10,833 nucleotides of DNA, taken from DATAEK01 sp036258055 (GTDB taxonomy: Bacteria; Acidobacteriota; Vicinamibacteria; Vicinamibacterales; 2-12-FULL-66-21). Within the stretch, counting starts at the first letter, position 1, and each line of letters starts with the position of its first letter. The translations under genes were made by a program, and so were the position numbers. A model generated the notes under the pieces. The model saw only the letters and a list, made by a program, of their open reading frames with translations. It had not been told where the DNA came from and did no database searches. The stretch lies in assembly GCA_036258055.1 (NCBI GenBank), contig DATAEK010000260.1:1-10833 (forward strand). Direction: 5' to 3'. Of this stretch, positions 1-6,673 are shown piece after piece.

Positions 1-1241
1 CGGAGGGGGAGTCAGTGCTGGCAGCCGAGAGCACCACCAAAGCCTGGCGCCTGCGGGAGCGCGTGAGCGATCGTGAAAGGTTCTTCATCGACTTCAACTA
101 CGACCGGCACGTCACCGGAAACCTGGAAAAGGCGTACCAGACCCTCGAGTTGTGGCAGCAGACGTATCCTCGCGGGCAACAGCCCAATCCGGAGAGTTTG
201 CTCGGCGGCATTACCACCCATGGGACCGCTCGATACGAGAGAGCCATCGACGCGTCGCAAAAATCGATCGCGGCGGATCCCGATTTTGCGCTCGCGTATG
301 CCAGTCTTGCGGGGACCTATTTCCTCATCGACCGGTTCGCCGAAGCCGAGAAGACGCTTTACGCGGCTTCCGAGCGCAAGCTCGAAGTACCACGCATGCT
401 CCTCATCCGATACATCATCGCGGTGCTGAAGGGTGACCAGGAGCAGATGGACCGGACCGCAGCTCTCGCGAAAGGCAAGCGCAAGGCAGAGCACTGGATG
501 GCCCATGAGCAGGCTCTCGCTCTGGCGCGTTCCGGCCGCTTGCAGGCCGCCCGGCGGTCGTCCAACCGCGCTGTGGATCTCGCCCTCCAAGAGGGGGAGC
601 GCGAGGCAGCAGCCGGTTACCAGGCCGCCCGAGCGGTGTGGGACGCTCTTTCCGGGAATGCTGCCGACGGGAAAAGGAACGCGATCGGAGCGCTCGACCT
701 TTCGAAAGGCCGGGATGTCGAATACGCCGCCGCTCTTGCCCTGGGTCTTTCTGGAGATGTCTCCCGAGGAGAGGACCTCGCCGGCGATTTAGAGAAGCGT
801 TTTCCGGAAGACACGTTTGTCAAGTTCACGTACGTGCCAGTCCTTCGAGGATTGGCGGCATTGCGGAAGGACAAGCCTGCAGAGAGTGTCGAGCATTTGC
901 AAATCGCTTTGCCGTATGAGCTGGCGGCGAACGGCCTCAACTTCACTAGCTATTATCTTGGCGGCCTGCACTCGGGCTACGTGCGCGGCGAGTCCCTGCT
1001 TGCTGCCCGGCGGTATGCCGAGGCGGCCGCCGAATTTCAGAAGATTCTCGATCACCCCGGGATCGTCGGCGCTGATCCCATCGGCGTCCTGACTCACCTG
1101 CAACTCGGCAGGGTGTACGCCATGTCGGGAGACACAACGAAGGCGAAAGCTGCGTATGAGGCCTTCCTCGCCTTATGGAAGGATGCTGACGCCGATGTCC
1201 CAATCCTGAAACGCGCCAAGGCCGAGTACGCGCGACTGTAG
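1..1241 (+). CDS. TPR half of a Ser/Thr kinase-type regulator (5' end outside the window)
   Basis: The reading frame is open to the left edge (first full codon at 3) and ends at a TAG at 1239-1241. The 413 visible residues match residue for residue the region from about residue 596 to the C-terminus of the minus-strand kinase at 2235-5255. Shared blocks include GES at the left edge, SD-x-ERFFI, D-VTGNLE, TLE-W---YPR, LALARSGRLQ-AR, ILDH and the LWK-AD-D-P-LK-A-AEYA end. The fragment is therefore most likely the C-terminal TPR array of a second kinase of the same type, with roughly 590 residues (kinase and sensor domains) expected upstream. TPR arrays in this family are thought to bind protein partners. 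A GTG at 15 could be read as a start, but the homology continues upstream of it, so I do not treat it as one. Whether the unseen part really holds an intact kinase domain cannot be told here. Confidence 0.85.
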   Translation, partial: EGESVLAAESTTKAWRLRERVSDRERFFIDFNYDRHVTGNLEKAYQTLELWQQTYPRGQQPNPESLLGGITTHGTARYERAIDASQKSIAADPDFALAYASLAGTYFLIDRFAEAEKTLYAASERKLEVPRMLLIRYIIAVLKGDQEQMDRTAALAKGKRKAEHWMAHEQALALARSGRLQAARRSSNRAVDLALQEGEREAAAGYQAARAVWDALSGNAADGKRNAIGALDLSKGRDVEYAAALALGLSGDVSRGEDLAGDLEKRFPEDTFVKFTYVPVLRGLAALRKDKPAESVEHLQIALPYELAANGLNFTSYYLGGLHSGYVRGESLLAARRYAEAAAEFQKILDHPGIVGADPIGVLTHLQLGRVYAMSGDTTKAKAAYEAFLALWKDADADVPILKRAKAEYARL

Positions 1242-1319
1242 CCGGCCAAACGGGGATTCCCGTGTAACCTCTGGCATCGGACTCCTTATGCCTGTTGTGG
1301 AGCAGTACAGGCTCAGATC

Positions 1320-2084
1320 ATGACCGGCGACCCAAAAACGCCGCAGGCGGAAACCACGTTGCACACGCTGGCGGGCGGATCCGATTTCCCGACCACACGA
1401 TGGACGCTGGTGATCGCCGCCGCCGATAGCCGTCGGACAGAGGCTCGCTCCGCGTTGGTTTCGCTCTGCGAGAGCTACTGGTATCCGTTATACGCGTATG
1501 TTCGCCGCCGCGGTTATCCGGCCGACCAGGCGCAGGACCTCACGCAGGAGTTCTTCATCCGCGTGCTGGAAGGCCGATATCTCGATCGCGCAGACCCCGA
1601 AAAAGGACGGTTCCGGGCTTTCATCCTGACCTCCTTGAAGTTCTTCCTCGCCGACGAAGGCGATCGCAGTCGCGCGCAGAAACGCGGCGGAGGCAAGGTC
1701 CTCTCCTTTGAAATCTCGTCAGGCGAGGAGCGTTATCAGCGCGAGCCGGCGCACAACGAGACGCCGGAGTGGATCTTCGAGCGGCGCTGGGCGCTCTCAG
1801 TGCTCGACAGAGTCGTGGACCGACTCCGGGCGGAGTTCGTACAACATGGGCGCCTGGACCATTTCAATCGATTGAAGGCCTTCCTTCTCGATCAAGCCGA
1901 GACGCCGTATGCCGCGCTCGCTCGAGAAATGGGCACATCGGAAGGCGCGCTCAAGGTCGCTATTCACAGGCTCCGCAAGCGCTATCGCGACCTCTTCCGC
2001 CAAGAGATCGCGGAGACGGTGGCCGATGCCGAAGAGGTGGAATCCGAACTCCGATATCTGGCGGCTGCGCTGACGCGGAGATAG
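1320..2084 (+). CDS. ECF-type RNA polymerase sigma factor (FPTTRWTLV family)
   Basis: A 254-residue sigma-70-family protein that would direct RNA polymerase to a dedicated promoter set. The family signature FPTTRWTLV is at residues 23-31. Sigma region 2 covers about residues 45-125 and has the acidic ECF-type core (DQAQDLTQEFF) followed by DPEKGRFRAF. Region 4, with a helix-turn-helix, covers about 175-245 and includes LAREMGTSEGALKVAIHRLRKRYRDL. The C-terminal helix ending VESELRYLAAAL is also typical of this group, which is frequent in Acidobacteriota and Planctomycetota and often sits next to Ser/Thr kinase genes. The ATG at 1320 gives the expected length; no strong Shine-Dalgarno precedes it. 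The gene lies 78 bp after the kinase-type TPR gene on the same strand, whereas the usual order is sigma factor first. No anti-sigma gene is visible. Target genes are unknown. Confidence 0.9.
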   Translation: MTGDPKTPQAETTLHTLAGGSDFPTTRWTLVIAAADSRRTEARSALVSLCESYWYPLYAYVRRRGYPADQAQDLTQEFFIRVLEGRYLDRADPEKGRFRAFILTSLKFFLADEGDRSRAQKRGGGKVLSFEISSGEERYQREPAHNETPEWIFERRWALSVLDRVVDRLRAEFVQHGRLDHFNRLKAFLLDQAETPYAALAREMGTSEGALKVAIHRLRKRYRDLFRQEIAETVADAEEVESELRYLAAALTRR

Positions 2085-2106
2085 TTGGCAGCGATCTGCG
2101 CTGTCC

Positions 2107-2196
2107 GGCGCCGCCATCTCGGGGCGTGGCCGCGTCGACACGCGCTTCGCCGAGGACAACGACGACGAACTCTACATCCTGACGAAGAACGACGCA
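2107..2196 (+). pseudogene. Probable remnant of a PQQ/sorbosone-type sugar dehydrogenase C-terminus
   Basis: In the frame beginning GGC at 2107 the translation reads GRGRVDTRFAEDN-DDELYILTKND. The pattern R-x-D-x-R-x3-D-x3-ELY-(I/L)-LTK-x-DG is what I recall from the last strand of the beta-propeller in glucose/sorbosone dehydrogenase-like proteins. After KND the frame drifts into unrelated sequence. Shifting frame by one base just after the Asp codon (2191-2193) gives Q-V-R, close to the expected end of the motif and compatible with a single-base deletion. No start codon, no upstream domain and no proper end remain in the 150-bp gap between the convergent sigma and kinase genes. The match is short and made by eye, so the family name is tentative, but the stretch looks more like decayed coding sequence than random spacer. 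Confidence 0.4.
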
Positions 2197-2234
2197 GGTT
2201 CGTTCGGCTGCAGAGGACGGGCGAGCGGGATGCG

Positions 2235-5200
2235 TCAATCACCCAACTCGGCGTATTCCGCCCGTGCTTTCTTAAGAACGGGAATGTCTGGGTCGGCGTT
2301 CTTCCACAGCGTAAAGAGATCCTCGTACGCGCTTTGTGCCTTGAGCGTCTCACCCGAGAGCGCGTGCGCTCTCGCCAACTGCAGGCGCGCCATCGCGTCC
2401 ATCGGATCGACGAGCACGATGCTTCGATGATCGAGAATCCGCTGGAACTCGCCGGCGGCTTCGGCAGGTCGACGTGCCGTGAGGTACGCCACACCGCGAA
2501 CGTAGATGGGGTACAGGCCGCCGAAGCGTCCGATGAAGCCGACGCCCCCAAGAGCCAGGTCGTAGCGCGAGGCAACCTGCAGCGCTTGAATCGCCGCTGC
2601 CGGATCATGAGAGTTCAATGAGAACAGGGCCCGAAGCGTCGGCAGATACATGAATTGAACCGACGTATCCTCCGGGAGCTCGCGGGCGAGATCCTCGGCG
2701 AGGGCTCGCGATCGCGGCAGATCACCTGCGAGGGCCAGCGCGAACGCCGCGGCATAGTCCACTTCGCGGCCCCTTCCGAGCTCGAGCGCCTGGGTGGCGC
2801 TCTGCCTGGCTGCGGCCGCATTGCCGTAAAACGCTTCCCACACGGCTCTGGCCGCTTCGAACAATCCGGCCCGCTCGCGTCGCCCCGACCGCTGTGCGAA
2901 CTCGACGGGAACCGCGGACATCGCTCTCGCGTCTTGCAAGCGGCCGGAGCGAGCCAAGGCGAGCGTCTCCAGATGCGGGATGATGTCTTCCAAGGAGGGG
3001 ATCTTCCTGGCCGCCGTCGCCGTCCGTCTGAGTTCGTCGTCGGCACCCTTCAGGAAAGCGACGAAATACGGGACCAGGACAAACCACTCGGGGGATTCCA
3101 GCTTGCGCTCCGTCGCGCGACGGAGCGTCAGCAGGGCATCATCAAGACGATTCAGGTAGACCTGATTGATTGCCCTGTTGACATACGCCGGTGTCAGGTC
3201 GGGATCCAGAGCGATGGCCTTGTCGGCTTCGGCGATGGACAACTCGTACTGGCCGGTGCTTGTCAGGGCGAAACCCGAGATCAATCCATGAGGCCGTGCG
3301 TCGCGTGGGTAGCTCTCGGCCCACGATTCCAATGTCCGTTGCTCCCGTTCCAGATTGCCGGTGACGTCGCGGTCGAACAGTGTTTCGATGAAGAAGCGCT
3401 CGACGTCGCTGGCCCGATCGCGCAACTGGTAGGCCTTGAGTGTGCTCGGTCGCGCCAGCGCCGATTCTCCCATGAGGCTGTGGCCGAAGCCGACCTGCGC
3501 ATGGCCCATCGCAAAATCGGGATCGATCGTGATCGCACGCTGGAAGAGCGGGAGGCCCTTTCCCCAGCCCGTTGAAATGACCGCCTTCCACGCGGTGCTG
3601 TAGGCCTTCAGGGCTTCCAACGACGGCGTCGTGGCTTCCTCGAGCGGCGTCGAGTGTTTCTCGATGGTGGCGAGCGACTCACCCAGTCGCGTGCGGACCC
3701 GCTTCGCAATCTGACTCAGTGCGCGGAGGACATCTTCTTTTCGTGCCGCCTGCGTCTGCTCGTCGGCGAGAATGTCGCCGGTGGAGCAGCTCGTCGCGCG
3801 GAGGCCGAGAACATACTGAGTGCCGAGGCACGCAATGGATCCTTCGAGTACGGCGGCGCTCGCCGTTCGGACGCAGACACTCCGCGCGATGTCGGCAGTG
3901 AGGCGCGCATCCGTCGGCTGGTTCATCAACGCCAGCGTCTTCCGAATGCGGGCATCCGAGATCAGGCTGAGGAACGGCGACTGCCCGAGCTGCACAGCCA
4001 GTCCGTGCCGCAGGGTTTCGTCGAATACCGGATCGCCGGTTGTGTTGGTGAAGTCGGCGAGCACGATCGTGTCCTTGTCGGTCAGCCACGGCGTCCGGCG
4101 GCGGGCACGCACACGGGGTGTCTCAATCGTTGCGCCCGGCACCAGACGCCCCGTGTCACGATCGCGCTTCAGCCGCTCGAGGTCGGCACGAATCCCGCTG
4201 GCGTGCTGATAGCGACGCTCGCGATCCTTTTCCAGGCACTTGCCAATGATGCGTTCCAATTCCTGCGGCAGCCCAGGATTCAGCCGCGCGGGGGCCGTGG
4301 GCGCCTGATTCAGAATGCCGTCGAAAATCAGCCCCGGGCTGTCGCCGTGAAAGGGTCTTGCGCCCGTCGCCATTTCATACAGCACCACGCCGAACGAGAA
4401 CAGGTCGGTGCGGGCATCCAGGTCTTGCGCCCGCACCTGCTCGGGCGACATGTACGCCACGGTTCCGACGGCGCTCCCCGGGCTCGTCAAGTCCCGCGCG
4501 GTCATCGTCTGCAAGGTCTCGTCACCGCTGCCGATCTGACCGACTTTGGCCAACCCGAAATCGAGAATTTTCGCGTGGCCGCGGCTGGTGATGAACAGGT
4601 TCGCCGGTTTGATGTCGCGGTGGACGATCCGGGTGGCGTGCGCAGCCTCGAGCGCGTCGGCGATCTCGATTGCGAGCGCCAGCAGCAGGTCGATCTCGAG
4701 CGGCCGCCCGGCGATGCGATGCTTCAGCGTCGTCCCGTCGAGGAACTCCATGACCAGGAACGTGCGGCCGTCCTGCTCGCCGATATCGTGGACGGTGCAG
4801 ATGTTGGCGTGGTTCAATGCCGATGCGGCCCACGCCTCGCGCTGGAAACGGGACAGGGCGTCGGGATCGTCGGCGAGGTCGGGCGAGAGGAACTTCAGCG
4901 CGACGAAGCGCCGCAACCGCGAGTCCTCGGCTTTGTAGACGACGCCCATGCCGCCGCCGCCGAGCTTCTCGACGATGCGGTAGTGAGAAAGGGTCTGACC
5001 GATCAGCAGATCGCGGCCGGCCTGGCTGTCGTCGTCGCTGCGCCGTCCGGCGAGCTCCCGTGCGGCCAGATCGATCGCTGGAGCGCCGAGAAAGCTGTCG
5101 GCGCGGTCGTGTGCGGCGAGCAGCGAGCGGACTTCTTCTTCCAGACGTTCGTCGCCGCCGCATGCGTTGCGGAGAAAGGCGTCGCGGTCCGCCGCGGGGT

Positions 5201-5255
5201 GATCGAGCGCGGACTGCAGCAGCCTGTCGACGTGGTTCCAGCGTTCATTGTCCAT
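2235..5255 (-). CDS. Ser/Thr protein kinase with sensor-like domain and TPR array, no membrane span
   Basis: A 1006-residue regulator. Residues 1-70 form the helical N-terminal extension common in acidobacterial kinases. The kinase domain (about 92-360) has all key residues: glycine loop GGGGMGVVY (99-107), Lys121 in VALK, Glu140, HRDIKPAN (catalytic Asp214, Asn219), DFG (Asp232) and GTVAYMSPE (264-272). An active RD-type kinase is expected. From 391 a domain beginning LTDKDTIVLADFTN runs to about 545, then TPR-type helices to the end. Close relatives as I know them have a transmembrane helix between kinase and LTDKDT; here RARRRTPW leads straight into it and no other long hydrophobic stretch exists, so the protein should be cytoplasmic. 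The ATG overlaps the stop of the upstream sigma gene by 11 bp, which indicates one transcript and coupled translation. The likely substrate is that sigma factor or the transcription machinery, which is inference. Confidence 0.93.
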   Translation of the reverse strand: MDNERWNHVDRLLQSALDHPAADRDAFLRNACGGDERLEEEVRSLLAAHDRADSFLGAPAIDLAARELAGRRSDDDSQAGRDLLIGQTLSHYRIVEKLGGGGMGVVYKAEDSRLRRFVALKFLSPDLADDPDALSRFQREAWAASALNHANICTVHDIGEQDGRTFLVMEFLDGTTLKHRIAGRPLEIDLLLALAIEIADALEAAHATRIVHRDIKPANLFITSRGHAKILDFGLAKVGQIGSGDETLQTMTARDLTSPGSAVGTVAYMSPEQVRAQDLDARTDLFSFGVVLYEMATGARPFHGDSPGLIFDGILNQAPTAPARLNPGLPQELERIIGKCLEKDRERRYQHASGIRADLERLKRDRDTGRLVPGATIETPRVRARRRTPWLTDKDTIVLADFTNTTGDPVFDETLRHGLAVQLGQSPFLSLISDARIRKTLALMNQPTDARLTADIARSVCVRTASAAVLEGSIACLGTQYVLGLRATSCSTGDILADEQTQAARKEDVLRALSQIAKRVRTRLGESLATIEKHSTPLEEATTPSLEALKAYSTAWKAVISTGWGKGLPLFQRAITIDPDFAMGHAQVGFGHSLMGESALARPSTLKAYQLRDRASDVERFFIETLFDRDVTGNLEREQRTLESWAESYPRDARPHGLISGFALTSTGQYELSIAEADKAIALDPDLTPAYVNRAINQVYLNRLDDALLTLRRATERKLESPEWFVLVPYFVAFLKGADDELRRTATAARKIPSLEDIIPHLETLALARSGRLQDARAMSAVPVEFAQRSGRRERAGLFEAARAVWEAFYGNAAAARQSATQALELGRGREVDYAAAFALALAGDLPRSRALAEDLARELPEDTSVQFMYLPTLRALFSLNSHDPAAAIQALQVASRYDLALGGVGFIGRFGGLYPIYVRGVAYLTARRPAEAAGEFQRILDHRSIVLVDPMDAMARLQLARAHALSGETLKAQSAYEDLFTLWKNADPDIPVLKKARAEYAELGD

Positions 5256-5844
5256 TCGCGGTCGGGCCGGCCAGTTCGCGATACAGCCAGGCTTTGGCGC
5301 TCTTCCACTCGCGCATGACGGTGGTCGACGACACGTGCAGAACTTCGGCGGTCTCGTCGACGCTCAGGCCGCCGAAGAAGCGCAGCTCGACCACCTTGGC
5401 TTTGCGCGGTGCCCGCTCCGCCAGTGCGGTGAGGGCATCGTCCAGGGACACGAAGTCATCGGAGCGATCGGTGCAAATGACGGCTTCGGCATCGAGCGAG
5501 ACGTGCTCGGCGTCTGCGCCGCGCTTCACGTTGCGGCGCCGCGCACGGTCGACGAGAATACGGCGCATCGCCTGAGCAGAAACGGCAAGGAAATGGGCGC
5601 GGTTCTGCCACTGCATGCGTGTGTAGTCGACCAGCCGCATGTAGGCTTCGTTGACCAGCGCCGTGGTCTGCAGGCTGTGGCCGGCCCGCTCGCGTTTCAG
5701 GTAGTGGTGCGCGAGACGGTGGAGCTCGTCGTACACGATCGGGGTCAGCCGAGCGAGCGCGCGCTGGTCCCCGTCCGTCCACGCACGGAGCAGCGCACTG
5801 ACGTCGTCCGCAACCGGTTCACCCGTGCTCACGCCCCGCGGCAT
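5245..5844 (-). CDS. ECF sigma factor, acidobacterial Sig-70 X6 type, paired with Ser/Thr kinase
   Basis: A 199-residue ECF sigma factor. It begins DDVSALLRAWTDGDQRAL, followed by YDELHRLAHHYL, LQTTALVNEAYMRL (58-71, region 2.2) and FLAVSAQAMRRILVDRARRR, the features of the TIGR02999-type acidobacterial family. Region 4 covers about 140-192 with VVELRFFGGLSVDETAEVL and a helix-turn-helix (VSSTTVMREWKSAKAWL). The acidic residues ordinary ECF factors carry before LVxE (DAED-like) are replaced by the Thr60-Thr61 pair. In the kinase-controlled ECF factor EcfP of Vibrio parahaemolyticus this area is activated by phosphorylation of a threonine, so the kinase encoded immediately downstream is the obvious candidate activator. 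Its stop overlaps the kinase start. The ATG at 5844 gives full family length but has no clear Shine-Dalgarno; a GTG four codons in is an alternative start. Promoter targets cannot be read from this window. Confidence 0.93.
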   Translation of the reverse strand: MPRGVSTGEPVADDVSALLRAWTDGDQRALARLTPIVYDELHRLAHHYLKRERAGHSLQTTALVNEAYMRLVDYTRMQWQNRAHFLAVSAQAMRRILVDRARRRNVKRGADAEHVSLDAEAVICTDRSDDFVSLDDALTALAERAPRKAKVVELRFFGGLSVDETAEVLHVSSTTVMREWKSAKAWLYRELAGPTANGQ

Positions 5845-5860
5845 TGTGGCTGGTCGCGGA

Positions 5861-5866
5861 ATTATA
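5861..5866 (-). promoter_or_regulatory. Candidate -10 box for the sigma/kinase operon
   Basis: On the minus strand the hexamer is a perfect TATAAT, 16 nt before the ATG of the sigma gene at 5844, inside an otherwise GC-rich stretch. Transcription would start only about 9-10 nt before the ATG, giving a very short leader, which agrees with the lack of a Shine-Dalgarno. No good -35 hexamer is found 16-18 nt further upstream, so the call rests on the -10 alone. Confidence 0.4.
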
Positions 5867-6000
5867 CGCGGCCTTCTCCATTTCTTCGCGTGATAGCTCC
5901 TTCGCGGCTTCTATGTAAGGTGGGCTCGAAACCTGCGACGAGCACGGTCGCCTACGGATTCATTACGGCCACGCGAAGGCCTCAGTCACACGGCACGTCA

Positions 6001-6468
6001 CTATTCGGCTCGTTGCGAGCAAGACGTGGCAACCATCGTCAACGACTTGACGGCGAACGTTCCCTTAGTCTTCTTGTCATCGTCTTTGACCGCGCCTTCA
6101 GACACGGGCTTCTCGTTGCCCGTCGTTCCGGTCGTGCCGGTCGCCCAATCAACTGCGTGCACACCTGTGACGGAGACCGTGTGACCGATGTGCCGACTGA
6201 GGTCAACCTCGGTGCTCGTCAGCACGAGCTTCATCGACTTCGTCGCGTCCTTGGCCGTGGCCTCGGGCTGCGGAATGCTCGTCGTCAGCGTGTAGTAACC
6301 GCCAGCCGACGTCCCTTGCGCGACACAGCCGACGAGGGTGACAGCCCAAGGATCCGTCCAACCGTCCCTCGGCAGTAGAGGAATTCTCTCCTGCGTCGCG
6401 ACACCCGCCGACGCACCAAGAGCCATGGTCATGCCCACCACCGCTGCTGCGAACCAGCTTGTCCTCAT
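6001..6468 (-). CDS. Small secreted protein of unknown function with two cysteines
   Basis: A 155-residue protein. Residues 1-24 are a clear signal peptide (basic start MRTSW, hydrophobic AAAVVGMTMALG, then ASA/GVA as possible cleavage sites), so the mature protein should be outside the inner membrane. The mature part starts with a beta-rich section WAVTLVGCVAQGT...YYTLTT, continues with KLVLTSTEVDLSRHIGHTVSVTGVHA, then a Gly/Thr- and Lys/Asp-rich low-complexity linker (about residues 110-135), and ends in FAVKSLTMVATSC. Cys48 and Cys150, each at the end of a beta strand, are the only cysteines and could pair. The GHTV-V-TG pattern is like that of small OB-type beta barrels, but I do not recognise a named family. 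A GGAGG six bases before the ATG fixes the start at 6468, although the frame is open further upstream. It diverges from the permease gene. Confidence 0.8.
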   Translation of the reverse strand: MRTSWFAAAVVGMTMALGASAGVATQERIPLLPRDGWTDPWAVTLVGCVAQGTSAGGYYTLTTSIPQPEATAKDATKSMKLVLTSTEVDLSRHIGHTVSVTGVHAVDWATGTTGTTGNEKPVSEGAVKDDDKKTKGTFAVKSLTMVATSCSQRAE

Positions 6469-6474
6469 TGCATT

Positions 6475-6479
6475 CCTCC
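6475..6479 (-). promoter_or_regulatory. Shine-Dalgarno deciding the start of the secreted protein
   Basis: On the minus strand GGAGG is followed by six bases and the ATG at 6468-6466. This places the start directly before the signal peptide and rules out the in-frame upstream extension, which would bury the signal peptide more than 130 residues inside the protein. Confidence 0.75.
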
Positions 6480-6556
6480 AGTTTGACGCACCGTGAGCCC
6501 CACGTAGGTAGTCAGGCCGCCGTCGCTTCGAAGTATGCGTGTCGAGACGAATTCCC

Positions 6557-6576
6557 GCTGTGCCATTTGGCACAGC
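6557..6576. promoter_or_regulatory. Perfect 8-bp inverted repeat in the divergent region, candidate operator
   Basis: GCTGTGCC-ATTT-GGCACAGC is a perfect 8-bp palindrome with a 4-base spacer. It lies near the middle of the 205-bp divergent region, 88 bp from the start of the secreted-protein gene and 97 bp from the permease start. A second stem, CAGCAG (6573-6578) with CTGCTG (6585-6590), overlaps its right arm. No run of T follows on either strand, so it does not look like a terminator. A dimeric repressor or activator site controlling one or both genes is the simplest reading; the binding protein is not encoded in the window. Confidence 0.45.
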
Positions 6577-6663
6577 AGTCAGAGCTGCTGGTTGCGCGCG
6601 GCCTCGATCCGTGGACAAACTCCGCGGCAACGGTCGTGGAGTACGCGAAAATGCTAGCGTCTC

Positions 6664-6668
6664 GGAGG
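6664..6668 (+). promoter_or_regulatory. Shine-Dalgarno deciding the start of the ADOP permease
   Basis: GGAGG lies five bases before the ATG at 6674 and eight before the ATG at 6677. Either gives a protein of normal family length; the frame upstream to 6539 has no such site and no family homology. Confidence 0.75.
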
Positions 6669-6673
6669 CTCCG

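Noticed and set aside
15..1241. GTG at 15 as the true start of a free-standing TPR protein
   Set aside because: The frame and the homology with the other kinase's TPR half both extend upstream to the edge, so the gene continues outside the window.
1250..1263. ACGGG-GATT-CCCGT hairpin after the first TPR gene as a terminator
   Set aside because: It has only five base pairs and no T-run after it, and the sigma gene follows on the same strand within 60 bp.
3654..5318. Long + strand open frame (about 554 codons) antisense to the kinase gene
   Set aside because: It is the mirror frame of a GC-rich coding region. The opposite strand encodes an unmistakable kinase with all catalytic motifs, and this frame shows no domain or hydrophobic pattern of a real protein.
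5821..5900. Small minus-strand frame (MEKAAYNSATSHNAAGREHG) overlapping the sigma start
   Set aside because: It is only 20 codons, has weak ribosome-binding context and no known homologue; more likely an incidental open frame in the promoter region.
5923..5933. GGCTCGAAACC, resembling a tRNA T-loop
   Set aside because: The stem would pair badly, and no acceptor stem, anticodon arm or D-arm could be arranged around it on either strand.
5248..6378. Long + strand frame antisense to the sigma gene and the secreted protein
   Set aside because: It crosses two well-supported minus-strand genes and the gap between them, with no recognisable motif and Arg/Gly-heavy composition typical of shadow frames.
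6569..6590. TGGCAC as the -24 element of a sigma-54 promoter
   Set aside because: The sequence five bases later is TCAG (or GAAT on the other strand), not TTGC. TGGCAC is simply part of the palindrome.
6539..6673. GTG at 6539 as an upstream start of the permease
   Set aside because: The extra 45 residues have no family homology and no Shine-Dalgarno, and they would cross the palindrome at 6557-6576. GGAGG at 6664-6668 supports 6674 or 6677.
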